A stretch of DNA of 40,620 nucleotides from Isotricha intestinalis (GCA_023807065.1 JAJJLU010000461.1:1-40620); one strand, 5' to 3'. Shown: positions 1 to 12,964, numbered from the stretch's first letter. Numbers and translations: made by a program. The notes: generated from the sequence alone by a model not told the origin.

Positions 1-2
1 AA

Positions 3-165
3 ATGGAAGATATAAATGAAATAAGAGGAAATAAAAAAAATGTTAATTTTACTGTATTACCAGGAATTATTTTGTAATGGAGCTTATTTAGACATTGGTA
101 AAATTCAAGTATTTACTTATACTCAAAATACATTTCATTTTACTGATAAAATTTTTTATGATTAG
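3..165 (+). CDS. 3' part of an unrecognised gene, with a 22-base intron
   Basis: Reading from the ATG at 3 and removing a 22-base GT-AG intron (42-63) joins two open segments in phase 0. The second exon (64-165) reads NELFCNGAYLDIGKIQVFTY and then TQNTFHFTDKIFYD before a TAG. Unspliced, the first frame meets TAA at 75-77 after a different short tail. I recognise no family. The piece gives only 46 residues, so it is either the 3' end of a gene running off the left edge or a fragment of a decayed one. The same frame stays largely open well beyond the TAG (see 166-480), which favours decay. The intron looks like others in this window. The coding call is moderate to weak. Confidence 0.4.
42..63 (+). 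other. candidate 22-base intron
   Basis: It starts GTTAATTTTA and ends TACCAG. Removal restores one reading frame from the ATG at 3 to 162. It is shorter than the other introns seen here (27-44 bases) and lies in a region that may be decayed, so confidence is moderate. Confidence 0.4.
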
Positions 166-480
166 TATATGTGTTTACAATGCTATATAATATTTTTATT
201 TTAATTTAAATTTATATTTTTAAATGTTATTTTTCAAAAAGGATCAAAGGTATTATTTATGAATAATTCATTTGATATAATGACTTTATGATAATATTTT
301 TATGAAATATATTTTTTCCTTTGTACAAAGAAAATTCCATTTTTAATTTTTTATCAACTGAAAAAAATTGATAAGACAAAGAAATATCTGAAAAAATCTA
401 AATTTTATAATTCTATAAAAAATAATTTTAAAGAAACTTTTTTATTTATTATGGTTATTTTTTTAATAATTAGGATATAA
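166..480 (+). pseudogene. same-frame open segments after the TAG: possible gene relic
   Basis: The frame used at 64-162 continues after the TAG with open stretches 166-201, 205-288 and 295-477, separated by TAA (202-204), TGA-TAA (289-294) and closed by TAA (478-480). The last stretch is 61 codons long, which is long for random sequence this AT-rich. It ends with a hydrophobic run (FLFIMVIFLIIRI) after a Lys-rich stretch. No family is recognised. It could be a decayed membrane-protein gene or chance. The rest of the spacer, 481-615, shows nothing. Confidence 0.25.
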
Positions 481-615
481 TAAAAAAAAATTTAATATAA
501 TAATTTAATTGAGTTATGAAATGATTCAATAAACAATAAAATTTACTTAAATTTTATTCTATTATTTGATTATATGCCTAAAATCTTTTCTTTTTAATTT
601 TTTAATATCTTTTCT

Positions 616-2373
616 TCAATTTTTTTCTTTTGCTTTTTTTTCTTGTTCTTCTTTAATTTTTTTTAATAAAGAAAATAATTCAATTCTTTTATTACATAAT
701 TTAATTCTATCTTGAATAATTTGACTTTCCATTAATTTAAGTTGAGTTTTATGTTGTTCAATTAATTTTTCATAATTACTATAATGATTTAATTTCATTT
801 CCACTTTTTCCATTTGAAGATATACTAAAAAGTTTAAAATTTTTTTTATTTCAATGCTTTTTTCTTTTTCTTCTTCATTTTCTTTATTTTTCTCATTATC
901 TTTAACTTTATCATTAACAATATTTTTAGAATAAATATTATAAATATTTTCCTTAATAAAATTTAAAGAATCAATATTATATTTTTTTCTATCTTCAAGA
1001 ATAAATTTTTCAAACATTTTAGAAAAAAAAACAATTTGTCCAATAAGAGGATTATTTTGATCAGTAACTGCATTAGTTTCAGAATTAATATTATTATTTA
1101 ATTCAGTTTTATTTTGTTTTAAATCACTAACTCTAAAAGAAACACTTTCTTTAATAGGTAATTGAATTAAATGCATAATACAATCAGATTTACTTTTTTT
1201 TCCATCAAAAACTTTAATAATTTCATCCCAATTCACTTCTTCATTTAATTGAATTGCATTTAATAATTTATCAGTATCTTCTTCAGTCCATTTTTCATTA
1301 TCTAATCTTTCTTTTAATTTCATATTAAATTTATCATTTGGAACAAATATATTATATACATTTGACATTTCAAAATCTTCTTTTGATAATCCTAAAGGAA
1401 AATCACCTTTTTTATAACAATTTTCACATATTAACATCATATTATTTTTATTCTCTATTTGTTTATAAAATGTATTTTCTTCATTTAAAATTGAATTATT
1501 TTCTTTTGTTATATACCAATCAATTTCACATATATTTGTACATAAATCACATTTTGGTCTGTAATGTTTAGTAAGGAAATTAATTTGATTATTTATTAAA
1601 TTTGTATTTTCTGAAAAAAATCTTCTATATAAATTTTCCTTATAATTATGAATAGGAAATAAAGTTCTTATTTCTTCTCCATTTTTATTAGTAAGAATAA
1701 TATTATTATTTCCAACTTTATTAGTAGAATTATTAGAATTTTTTTCTAATAAATAAACAGCATCAATATAAATAGGACATTTAAAATTATAACTTTTAGG
1801 TAAAAATGAATTAGTAGGTTTTAATAAAGGATCAACTTTAAAATTAATTAAACCCCAATGTTCTAAAAAAGAATGTAATCTAATTATTGAACATACATCT
1901 CCTGATAAATGTCTTCTACATGTTGTTGCTGTTAAATATTTATTTGGGTCTTCTCTATATAAATTTATTATAAAATTTCTATAATTTTTATATACTTCTG
2001 GTGTCTTTGATGGATATTGATTATTAAAAAATTCTGGTAATGAATTTACTTCTATTTCATTTATTTTGTCTATATCAAACCATGATGATGATATTGGAAT
2101 ACTTATTTCTTTTATTTTTTTCTTGTTTATCTCTTTCATTTCTATATTTGGATTTGATTCTATAAATTTAGATGATAAATTATTTTCTGGTGAATTTTCT
2201 TCATTATTTTCATTTTTCACATTTTTTATCTCATCTTTTGCTACTGTTATTGGAATTTTAATTTTTGTTCCTACTTCATTTAAGGAATCGCTTATATAAT
2301 AATAACCCTTTTGTAATCTTCCTAATGTTATTGTCACTGATTGATTACTTCTATCTCTTTTTTTATGAAGCAT
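616..2373 (-). CDS. SWI3/RSC8/SMARCC-type subunit of a SWI/SNF chromatin remodeller
   Basis: A 585-residue nuclear scaffold protein of a SWI/SNF-family ATP-dependent chromatin-remodelling complex. Residues about 97-185 form a clear SWIRM domain: SWFDIDKINEIE, then LPEFFNNQYPSKTPEVYKNY, then CRRHLSGDV and FLEHWGLINF all match the family signature. Residues about 285-325 hold paired cysteines (CDLC, CENC) like the ZZ-type finger found after SWIRM in SMARCC proteins. A SANT/Myb domain follows (KWTEEDTDKLLNAI, NWDEIIKVF). Near 440 the motif NPLIGQIVFFSKMFEKFI matches the conserved block before the coiled coil, and the C-terminus is a Glu/Lys-rich coiled coil. It ends with TGA, which supports a standard code. 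It diverges from the gene at 2478 across about 100 bases. Family assignment is secure; the complex type (SWI/SNF or RSC-like) cannot be told. Confidence 0.93.
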   Translation of the reverse strand: MLHKKRDRSNQSVTITLGRLQKGYYYISDSLNEVGTKIKIPITVAKDEIKNVKNENNEENSPENNLSSKFIESNPNIEMKEINKKKIKEISIPISSSWFDIDKINEIEVNSLPEFFNNQYPSKTPEVYKNYRNFIINLYREDPNKYLTATTCRRHLSGDVCSIIRLHSFLEHWGLINFKVDPLLKPTNSFLPKSYNFKCPIYIDAVYLLEKNSNNSTNKVGNNNIILTNKNGEEIRTLFPIHNYKENLYRRFFSENTNLINNQINFLTKHYRPKCDLCTNICEIDWYITKENNSILNEENTFYKQIENKNNMMLICENCYKKGDFPLGLSKEDFEMSNVYNIFVPNDKFNMKLKERLDNEKWTEEDTDKLLNAIQLNEEVNWDEIIKVFDGKKSKSDCIMHLIQLPIKESVSFRVSDLKQNKTELNNNINSETNAVTDQNNPLIGQIVFFSKMFEKFILEDRKKYNIDSLNFIKENIYNIYSKNIVNDKVKDNEKNKENEEEKEKSIEIKKILNFLVYLQMEKVEMKLNHYSNYEKLIEQHKTQLKLMESQIIQDRIKLCNKRIELFSLLKKIKEEQEKKAKEKN

Positions 2374-2477
2374 TTTTTCCTCAAATTTTAAAATATAAAT
2401 TAAAAAAATAAATTATATATCACACAAAAACAATAAAAAAAAATATTAAAAATAAATATTTTTAATTAGAATAAAAA
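2374..2477. promoter_or_regulatory. divergent promoter region
   Basis: About 104 bases of nearly pure A/T separate the two outward-facing starts at 2373 (-) and 2478 (+), so both promoters must lie here or inside the genes. No recognisable motif is seen. Confidence 0.4.
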
Positions 2478-3146
2478 ATGGATAATAATGATGAAGATAA
2501 TTCAAGTAGATTTGCAATTAAATTAGTATTTTTCCTTTCTTTGCTTTTAGTAGGGATGGATATATTAGAAATATATTTTTCTTATTTTTCTTTAATAGAA
2601 TATTCAAAAACATTAGTTCCAATAGTATATACAAAGTGTGTAAAATATCCAATAATAACTCAAATGTTTTTTACAACATTTGCAACTTTAGCAGGATTAA
2701 GTGCATGTATAATGTCCTTAGGTTTATTAATAAATGAACATTTTTTTGCTTTAAAATTATTAGATACATTTATGTTTTATAATTTTTATTCTTTCGGTCC
2801 TTTTCTTTTAGGTTGTTCAATTTTAGCTTTTTGTTATTTTGGGCAAGTTTGTTATAGTTGTGATAGTGATAATTATAATGTTCAATATTTAAATATTAGT
2901 ACTGTTATTTGTATTATTATTGCTTTCACTATTGGTCTCATTGTCACATTGAGTTTCAGTATTATTAGTGCTTTTGAATATTTTAATAATAGTATTAAAT
3001 TTAATAGAGATGGAAATTATCTTCTTGGAAAATTATTCTGGAAATATGTTTTTGGAAGAGCTATTCAAGATCTTAATAGAGAAGATAATAATGAAAGGGA
3101 AATGCGAGAATTTGAGTTAAATAGACCAATTAATGAAGAGGATTAA
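2478..3146 (+). CDS. four-helix membrane protein, unknown function
   Basis: A 222-residue protein with an acidic N-terminus and four hydrophobic segments at about 16-36, 64-84, 101-123 and 139-165. The loop between helices 3 and 4 has two cysteines close together (CYSCDSDN). After helix 4 there is a short motif GNYLLGKLFWKYVFGRAI and an acidic tail (about 195-222), probably cytosolic. No signal peptide separate from helix 1 is evident. I do not recognise a family: the layout resembles tetraspan proteins, but the tetraspanin CCG motif is absent. It faces the SWI3 gene head to head and runs tail to tail with the VPS13 gene, 152 bases apart. The start is the first ATG after an A-rich leader. Confidence 0.8.
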   Translation: MDNNDEDNSSRFAIKLVFFLSLLLVGMDILEIYFSYFSLIEYSKTLVPIVYTKCVKYPIITQMFFTTFATLAGLSACIMSLGLLINEHFFALKLLDTFMFYNFYSFGPFLLGCSILAFCYFGQVCYSCDSDNYNVQYLNISTVICIIIAFTIGLIVTLSFSIISAFEYFNNSIKFNRDGNYLLGKLFWKYVFGRAIQDLNREDNNEREMREFELNRPINEED

Positions 3147-3298
3147 AATTTTAATTTTTTTAAAAATTGTTTTTTTATTTTTTTAAATATAAAAAAAAAT
3201 GTTTATATCTAAAATTTTATATATTAAATAATATAGATGATAAAATATATTTTTTAAATAAAACAATTCATTAAACCAAAGAAAAAAGCAGAAAAAAG

Positions 3299-5353
3299 TT
3301 ATTTCATAATTTTATTAACAACTTTAGTAATATCTAAAGCATCTCTTTTATCATTAAATCCGGCAATTTTAATTTTTCCATTATACATTTTAAATATTAC
3401 AACATATTGATATTCTTTTTCATCAAAAAAACATTCTTTAACTCCACTTAAATAACATTTAAAAACAACATCTTTAAAATTTTTTAAAATAACAACCATA
3501 ACATCAGTAACAATAATATATTCTTCCATATTATTAATAAACATTTTTTCATGAATTTTTCTTGAATTTTCTAAATGTAAAAAATGATTTTGAATACTAA
3601 TTTCTAAATAATCTTTTCCATTAATTGTAATGAAAATATTTTCATTTCTATGTTCCATAAAATCATAATTAATAATAGGTAAACAATCACTTAAAATCCT
3701 AGGTTCTCTAAATCTTATATAATTAATATTATGTTTTAAAAAATCAGAATTAGAAATTCCTTTAAAAACATTATTTCCAACAGTTAAAACCGAATTTAAA
3801 GGAGAAAAAGCACAATTTAAAAAGCCTTTTCCAACTCCTTTAAAAGTTCCAATAACACCTTCATTTAATGTTCCTTCAATAGGATATTTAAAAATACCAA
3901 TAAAACCTTTTTTAATTTCATTAAAACCTCTTTTTAAACCCAAATGAATTCCTTTAATTAAACCATTAGGTTCTTCTTCTCTTCTTTCATATTCATTATT
4001 TATATTATAATTTGAATTTCCACTTATAATTTTAGTAGCTTCTAATAAAGAACCAGTTATTTTTGAAAAAGAATCTGAAGTTCCTCCTAATATATTTGAT
4101 AATAGTGATGAAACTCCTTTTTTTATTCCTTTTCCAAAATATGAAGGTCCTTTTAAAAAAGCTTTTCTTGGTTCGTTAAATAATTCAAAAAATCCTGTTC
4201 CTATTGAATTAAGTAATTTTACTGGATTACCTATTATATCTATTCCTCCTATTATTTTATATATTTGAAATAATAACTCTCTCTTGTAATGAGCATATAT
4301 TTTTGGATATATATATGATAAATTTGAAAATATGTGACTTATTATTATTTCATTAAATTTTAATGATGTACCTGTTATTGATGTTAATGTTGTTGAAAAT
4401 GTTGTTATTAAACGAGATAATATTGAAGGAAGTTTTGATAAATTTAAATATGTTTTATCTAAACGAAATGTTATTGTTATATAAATTGAACTTATGTTTA
4501 AAAATTGAATTGCATGAGAATTTATTATTTTGTTTTCTAACACCAATTTTTCTTTTGGAATTTCTATTTTTGTTTTTAAATTTTCTTCTTTTTCATTTGA
4601 TATATTATTTGATGATTCATTTAAACCAAATGAATCCATTAATTCATTTATTAAAGATATTATTTGATTTAAAATAAAATGATCTATTTTTAAATCAAGT
4701 GGTTGAATTATTAATTCTATTGAAGGATAGCTTATATTTGGATTAGAGTTTAAATAAGTTTTTGATTCTTGATATATACAAAGTTGAATAAAAGGAATTA
4801 AAGATTCATTATAATTTGACTCTATTAAATTTTTCTCTGTTGATGGAAGAATTTGTTGTATTGGAGTTAAAATTACTTTAAATGAATTATCTAAGCAATA
4901 ATCAATTTGAATATTTTTACATTTAAATATTATATTATCTGAAATTTCATTATATTTATTTATATGATTTATTGATATATTTTTTTTTCTAAATATTATC
5001 CCATAAAATGATATATAAAGAATTTCTTTCGGATCTTGATTAATTATACTTATTCCAAATCCTTTTAATTTCATTGCTAATTTATATCCTGAATATGATG
5101 AAAAACTTTTAATTAATTTTTCTTTTGCATTCATTAAATTATTTTTATTACATAAAAATTCTACTATAATACTTTTAGTTAAATTAGAATTTGTTGGAGC
5201 AGATTTAATTTTATATTTCCCATCTTTAACTTTTATAGTTTTAGTTTCAAATTCATTAAATGAAAAATCATAATAGTTATTATTTATATTAATTGAAATT
5301 TTATCAATTAATAAAGATTCCGGAACTATAAAAGGAATTTCTTTTTTAGAAGG

Positions 5354-5384
<31 letters not shown>

Positions 5385-8300
5385 AAACATTCAATATTTT
5401 TATCAGTATTATTTATAATACTTGAAATAGGATCTTTAATTGAAGTAAACATAACATAAATTAATCCTTTATCATAAGTTTGAATAATACATCTTATTGG
5501 AATATAATATATTTTTCCATTTAAAGTGAAAATACTTTCTTTTAAATTTTCATTTATAATTTCATTTGGATTTATTTCAATTGAAAGATCATATCTTCCT
5601 GGATTTTCAATATCAAAAATTTGAGAAAATTCTTTTCCAAATCCAATTTGAAAAAGAGTATTATTTTCTTGTTTTAATACTATTAATTCTTCTTTATTAT
5701 TATCTAATTTATATTCTTTAGTATCTTTTTCTTCCTTAAAAATTAAATCAATTCCAACATTATTAATGAAATTATATCTATTTTCTAATATAATAATAGT
5801 TGTTTTTGTATAAATAAAAGAAGATTTAATTAAAACTCCGATTGGGAAATAATTACTTTCATTATTATTTTTTAATTTTAAAACAAAATCTACTCCTATA
5901 GTATTTAATTGGAAATTTTCACTCCAACTACTTTCTTCTGTTTTAATTTGGATATTTCTTTTTAATTGAAATGAATTTAATGGAACTAAATTTTTAGATT
6001 CAACTTTTGAAATTTCTTTTTCTAAATTTTCATCAAAATAAGAACTTGGTTCATTTCTTATTGAAATTAATTTATTTGTTCTATTTACAAATAAGAAATC
6101 AAAATAAAATATAATGTTAATACTATTTAATTTGAAATTTGATAAATTATATAATTTTGAATTATAATATTTTAAAGGAGGGATTTCTTCAAATTCTATT
6201 CTAGTATAAATTTCTTTTTGTGAATTTGAAAATAAAATTGAATATTTTTCTTCATTTTCATCTTTAATTAAATCTGAACAATTTAAATTTTGATTTAAAT
6301 AAAATAATTTTACATTAGAACCTTGGAAAATTTGGACTAAACTTTCTTTTTCTTTAATAATAAAATAATTAGATTTTTTCATTGTTGGTTCAATTATTTC
6401 TTCATTCCATTTAATTTCAAAAGGAGTTTTATTATTAATTGAAATAGTTGGATTTAAAATTATATTAATTAATTCAATTAAATCTTTTTCATCATATTTT
6501 GATTTTAAAATTTGTAAATCTATTGAAATTGACGTATTATCTTTAAATAAAAGATTTTCTGGAATTTCTTTTGGTTTATTAATATCTTTAATTAATATTC
6601 CCTCATTTTCTTTATAATGAAAATGTATTTTTTTGTCATTTGAAATAAACCATTTTAAAGGTATTGCTGTATAATCATTTGATTTAATTGTTATTATATC
6701 ATTATCATTTGAAATATTTATTTCATCATATTTTAAATAATTATATATTTTCAATGTTGATGTAAACAATATACATTTACATAATTCATCATTTATAAAG
6801 CTTGATACTGAAATATTTAATTTTGTATTATTATATTCTATTATATAATTTTTATTTTGATTATGATTCATATTAAAGAAATTTATAGGCTTATTTTTCT
6901 CTAAACTAAAAGATATTGTTGTATTAAAAGAATTATCATTATTATGAATTACATTATATTTTAATAAGTCTTTTGTCGAAAAAGATTTTTCATTTATAAT
7001 TTCAATAAATTCTGAATTTTCAGAATTGTCAAAAGTAATATTTATTAAAATTCCTGTGTTATTTATTATTTTCAAAATATTTTTCCCATGAAAACCACTA
7101 TAAGTTTTAGCAATATTATTAGTATTTTCTTTATCTTCATAATTATTATTTATTTTTTCATATTTATCTTTAATAGTTTTTAATATTCTTAAAACATTAC
7201 AAGAAACATTTATATTAAACATATCATTAGAATTAATTTCAATTCTTTGTCTCATTCTCTTAATAATTTGAATTAAAGTAAAATTCAAAGTATAAGGTTC
7301 AATAAAGCTTTCCCATTGATTAATAATAGAATTAAAATATTCCATTTTTAAAGAAATACCAATTTTAATAAATTGAAATAAATTTTTAGGGTCGAATTTT
7401 TCAATAGGATATTTTTTTCCAGAAATCATTTCAACTAAAGAATAACAGAAATTTTTACTATCTTTAGGGTCATTATTAGATAAATAAACAAAAGAAAGAT
7501 TTGATAATTGTAAATGAATTAAACTTTTATATTGTCCATTATTATAATCGCACATATCATAATTAATATCACTTATACTTGCATTTATTTCTTGACATAA
7601 TGAATAATCATCTAAATTACTTAAAATTTTCTTTATTTTTTGTTTATTTAATTCTGATGAAATTTGCCCTTCTTCTGTTATTTTTTTTCTAGATATCTTT
7701 TGAGTTGTAATTGAAGAATATTCTTGTCCAAATTTATTTGAATAGATATTTAAATTCGAAAATAATTTTAAAAAAGCTGAAATGTGAATAAAGTTAACTA
7801 TTAATTTTAAAGGATTTGTTAATATATCTATTCTTGTATTTGAGATTTTATTTATATGATCAAGACTACTTTTTAATTTTAATGTTATTGCATAATCATC
7901 TATTATATTATCAAAATTTAAATTTTCAAATTTGGATATTTCAATATAATTATCTTTAAAATTATATATATTCATTTTTCCTTTTGTAATTGAAAAAGAT
8001 AATTCAGAATCATTATTTAAATAATCTTGTTTAACTAATTGATACTTTTGATAAATATTATTTACTTTTGAATATGAATTCATTATACAATTAATATGAA
8101 CTTTAGAAAAGAAAACTTGAGTATTAAAACTATTTGGTTCGACTGGTAAAATAATATCAACATTTTTCATTTCAAAATAAATTTCACTTTTATTTTCAAT
8201 AGTATTTTTTTTTAAATTTTTATTATTTTTTTCAATTACAGGATTCACTTCTAATAAATCTAATTCTCTTGTAATTTGTCTTCTAGATAATTTTCTATAA

Positions 8301-11300
8301 TAAACATCTTTAAATAAACCTTTTGGAATAATTTCATTAACACTTAATTCACCTAATTGATCTTTTAATTCTTGTCCCTTTATTATATTTTGACTTTCTT
8401 GATAAATATTTAAATAATAAATTGAATATTGATATATTCTTGTTAAAGAAGATAAATTTGGACTTAAGAAAAATTCTTCTATTATTATATTCATTTTTGA
8501 AGAGTTTTCTTTTGAATTTGATATAAATAATATATTTATTGTATATTCTCTTTTTTTTTGATTATCTGAAATTGAAGTTTGAAGTAATTCTGATAATTTA
8601 AATTTATTTTCTTTTATTTCTGTTTTAATTGATGTTCCAAAAATACAATTAAATTCTGAGTTTAAATAATCTTTTTTATTTCCATTTTGTAAAATTTCAT
8701 AATCTGTATCATATAAATAAATATAACCTAATTGAACTTTTGAATCAATTATTTCATTATTTATATTTATTTTTGTTTCAAAATTTTTTAATGTTAATAC
8801 CATAAATTTTTTATTTTTTTCATATTCTTTATCTTTATATTTCTCGATTATTATTTCTTCTTCTGGTGTTAAGCTTTTATATATATTTATATTAAATATA
8901 CTGAATTTTACATTTATATTTATTGAATTTGGGGATTCTTCATTTTTTTCTTCTTTATTTTCTTCTTTTTTTAAATTTTTTTTTTCTTCTTTTAAAATAT
9001 CTTTTTTTATTTTTTCTATTTTATCTTTTTCTTCTCTGGTTAAACTTTTATAAGATATTTTATCATTTTCATTATCTTCATCTTTTAATTTTTTTTGAAT
9101 TAAAGAAATTAATCTTTGTTCTTTACTCATATTTTCAAGAAAAAGAACTAAGAAAAGAATTTGATCTTCATTAATTTGAACATTAATATTATCTAAATTA
9201 ATATCAATTAAAGTATCATCGAAGTTTTTATTTTTATTTTCAATAATCATACTATATTTTATATTAAAATTAAATTTATTCATAATTTCCTTTCCATTAA
9301 TTTTAGAAGATAAATCAAATGTATCTTGAGTTCCCATAACCATATTACTAAAATTAATATAATAATTATCAAAGAGTAAATTTTGATCGTCAACAATAAT
9401 ATAATCTTTATTAGAATCTTTTCTTGGTGGAAGTTCAGATTTAATTAAAATATCACCAATTGAAAAATATAATATTGAATTAATATTTTCTTCAAGAAAA
9501 TTAATAGGTAAAATAATCATAGGACTTTTAAAATTTATATTTAAATCTATATTTGTATGAATATTATTATCTCCTAATAATATTATATTTGTATAACCAT
9601 CTTTTATATATTTTGTTACTTCTTCTGAAGCATTTAATGCTAATTTATTTATATCAAAACTTTCAAAAGGTTTTAAAAATATTGTTTGAATATAATTTAT
9701 ATAAAACATATTAAATATTAAATATAATTGCTTTTCATTTTGAATATCTAATTTAAAATTTGATTTTTCAAAATTTGGATTATTTTCAAAAGTTATTGAT
9801 AATATATTTTTCCCTCCTTTTGATTCAGAAAAAAAAATTTTTTTAAATTTTAAATTTTTAGAACAATATTGATATATTGAAACATCTCCTAATATTAATG
9901 AAATCCATTGACTTCTACTTTTTATTTTTGCTTCTGTACTAAAATTATCTGTGGCAAATTTAATTAAAGGTTTATTTTTTTCTTCAAATATTGTAATAAT
10001 ACTTTTAATAATAGTATATTTAAAATGAAAAATAATAAAATCTTTAGTTGATTTATTGGATAATTTATTTTTTTTTTGAATATCCATTATTTGATTTAAA
10101 AAACTTTCTTTAGAAGCTTTTTCTTTTTCTTCTTTTAATATTTTTTTTCTTTCTTCTTTTAATTTATTAATATCATCTTCTCTTGAACTAAAAAAATACC
10201 ATGAATTTTTAGCGTCTTCTATTTTTTCATCTATTTCATTTACTGAATTTAAATATTCTATTTTTATTTTACATAATTCTCTCATATTTTTAATATTATC
10301 ATAACTTACTTTATCTTCTAATTTATTTAATTTTTCTTCATATTTTTTATTCTTTTCTTCATCTTTGTAATTACTTATATATTTTGTTTTATAATAATTT
10401 AAATAAGTATCTATATATTCTGCTATTTCTTTTTCTGATAAATTTTTAGTATAATATTCTCTTTCTAAACCTTTTTGATAATATGTTTTTAATTCTAAAT
10501 AATTTTTTTCTCCCATTAAAGCATATATTTGTTTCATTTGAATTGCAAAAGCAAAATTTTTTAATTGAATATCAATATAATATCTTGGTGATAAATTCAC
10601 TTCATATTTTTCATTCATTGATAATTTTATATCTAAGATTAAATTATATAAAATATAAAAATGAGATTCATCATTTTTTCCATATATATTTAATTCACTC
10701 ATACAATAAGCATATAAATTTAAAGAATCTTTTAAATAAGATTTTAAATTATTATCAATTTTATTTAATTCTTCTTTTAAAATTTTATTTTTATAATTTA
10801 ACTCTTGAACAGAATTAAAATAATCTAAAAAAATAGAAAAGCCATTAATTCTAATTCTTTTATATTGAATATCACTTTCTTCAAGATTATAATCAATATT
10901 TTCATCATTAAAATCACTTAAAGTACTATAATAAGAAATTTTTTTAAGAGATAAACCAATATTAAAAGGTATAGAATAACTTATTTCATCTTCAAAAATA
11001 AAAAAAATATTTTGACAAATAACTTGAATATTATTTATTATTTGTTGAACATAACCTGGTGATTCATCAATTAACTGTTTCATTTGAATAGAAAATTCTT
11101 CATCATTTTTTAATTTATCTTTTTTATTATTTTCCATTAATTTTATTTCTTCTTTTTTAGATAAGTCATTTACATTTTTTTGTCTAGTATGAATAAATAT
11201 ATTATCTATTTCCACTTTTATTGGATATAAATAAAATCTTGGTAAAGATAATGTGGCTTTTATTTTTCCTACATATCCATCTACTAATTCTAAATATGGA

Positions 11301-11452
11301 AGATTTAAAGTTTGAAATATGCTTTTTTTAAATTTTATATTATTTAATTCTACTGTTCCATTCCATAAATCTGCTTGAGTTTCTTCAGGATTTATTTCTA
11401 AAAACTGAGATAAGTAATTTTCAACAAAATAATTTATTATACTACTTGTCAT
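3299..11452 (-). CDS. VPS13: VPS13-family bridge-like lipid transfer protein
   Basis: A 2717-residue protein, close to the usual VPS13 size (about 3000), in one uninterrupted frame of over 8 kb. Residues 1 to about 110 are a chorein N-terminal domain: MTSSIINYFVENYLSQFL, ADLWNGTVELNNIKF, LPYLELVDGYVGKIKATLSL and the IDNIFI end fit the family closely. A long beta-rich, low-complexity middle follows, which in VPS13 makes the hydrophobic groove carrying lipids between membranes. The C-terminal third has the VPS13/ATG2-type amphipathic helices: LLNSIGTGFFELFNEPRKAF, then GIKKGVSSLLSNILGGTSDS, then Gly-spaced LIKGIHLGLKRGF and GVIGTFKGVGKGF. The last 110 residues look like the terminal PH-like domain. 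It acts at organelle contact sites. Which paralogue (A-D type) is unknown. Confidence 0.95.
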
Positions 11453-11677
11453 GTTTTATTTTTTTATTTTTTTTATTATATTTTTTTTTTAATTTCAAAT
11501 TATCTTATTATCATTTTAATATAGTAATTATTTTAATTATAATTAATTATCACTTAATATATTTATATTAATGATATAGTCCTTTATAAATAAATAAATA
11601 ATTAAATTAAAGAGAAATAATAATAAATACATAAATTAAAAAAATAATATTCACAATAAAAAATATCAAAATTTTTT

Positions 11678-12883
11678 TTAAACTGGTAATCCAAAATAAA
11701 TACCACATACAGATTTATATTGATTAATAGTAGAAGCTCTAAAAGGTCTTTCATATAAAACAGAAGGTTTAAATTTACTTAAACATAATAAAACATTAGC
11801 TTCGTCATCTTTTAATTTTTCTTTTTTTCTAGTTAAATCTTCATTAATACATTTTTTCTTATATTTTTTAATTCTAATCACTCTTTCTAAATTATTAAAT
11901 TCAATTTGATTTGAAGGATTAATATCAATATAACCTTCATTATTTAAATTTCTAATTTTATTAAATAATTTTAAATTTTTTTTCATTTTTTCTTGTGATA
12001 AAGTAGAATAATAATTTTCTTTTATTTTCTTCATATCTCTTTCAGAATAAGATCTTTTTTTTATTTCATCTTTATTATTATGAGTTAAGTTATAATAAAA
12101 AGTGTCTCTATCTTTATCAGGTATAAAATAATTTTGACTTTGTTGATATAAATTTTTCATTCTTTCTTTATTTATTTGTTCTATTGTATTTTGAGTTATT
12201 TTTAATTTTTTTTTTGCAAAATCTGAATTTTGATTATATTCACTCATAAAATAATCATTTATTAAATATTTATTTAATTTTGATGTTGATGAAAATAATT
12301 GTAATTTTTTATCTACTTTATTTTTAAATTGTTTTTGAATTTCTTTTAAAAAAAATTTCCTCTTTTCTTTATCATTAATATAATTTTGTCTTTCTGATTC
12401 TTTTGTTATTCCTAATTTATCAGTATATTCATTTAATTCATTTAATACATCTTTTAATTTAATTTTCCCTTTTTTATCTTTAAATTTATCAAAATTAAAT
12501 TTTTTAGAATTTGATTTATGAATGAGATTATTATTTAATAAATCATTGTTACTGAAATTATTTTTCATAAATGTACTATTATAAGTAGTAATATTTCCAC
12601 TACTTCTTTTTAAATTTCTTAAGTATTTTCTTTCTAATTTTTTAGTGATATTTTCTAATTCTTTATCATTTTCAATTTTTTTATTATTTTTCGATAATAA
12701 TTGTAAATCAGAATATTCTTTATTTATTTTTATCATTTCAGAATTTGTTTGTGGTAAAGATAATACTGAAGATCTTTTTTTATTTGAAGATGAAATTGGA
12801 GATTTTATATTTAATATTTTATTTGCTTCACTATTAATTAAACTTCTTCTTAATAAATAACCTTTTGCACCTGCGAAATCCAT
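11678..12883 (-). CDS. basic, low-complexity protein of unknown function
   Basis: A 401-residue protein rich in Lys, Asn and Ser. It starts MDFAGAKGYLLRRSLINSEA and ends with a hydrophobic tail SVCGIYFGLPV. Between these are helical charged stretches (for example KIKLKDVLNELNEYTDKLGI and KRKFFLKEIQKQFKNKVDKK) and Ser-rich linkers with SP and RSS sites. No membrane segment, signal peptide or catalytic motif is visible. The composition resembles ciliate cytoskeletal or basal-body proteins, but this is only a resemblance. It sits 81 bases from the stop-to-start neighbour at 12965-16444 on the same strand, and 225 bases upstream of the VPS13 start on the same strand. Ends with TAA. Confidence 0.8.
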   Translation of the reverse strand: MDFAGAKGYLLRRSLINSEANKILNIKSPISSSNKKRSSVLSLPQTNSEMIKINKEYSDLQLLSKNNKKIENDKELENITKKLERKYLRNLKRSSGNITTYNSTFMKNNFSNNDLLNNNLIHKSNSKKFNFDKFKDKKGKIKLKDVLNELNEYTDKLGITKESERQNYINDKEKRKFFLKEIQKQFKNKVDKKLQLFSSTSKLNKYLINDYFMSEYNQNSDFAKKKLKITQNTIEQINKERMKNLYQQSQNYFIPDKDRDTFYYNLTHNNKDEIKKRSYSERDMKKIKENYYSTLSQEKMKKNLKLFNKIRNLNNEGYIDINPSNQIEFNNLERVIRIKKYKKKCINEDLTRKKEKLKDDEANVLLCLSKFKPSVLYERPFRASTINQYKSVCGIYFGLPV

Positions 12884-12964
12884 TATTTTTTTTATTTATT
12901 TAAATGAAAAAATTATTTATAAAATCTAAGAAATATTTTTAATTAATTAATTTATTTATTTTTT

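Noticed and set aside
3..77. Unspliced left-edge frame ending NVNFTVLPGIIL at a TAA.
   Set aside because: Removing the 22-base intron gives a longer, more coherent continuation; the unspliced tail may be chance.
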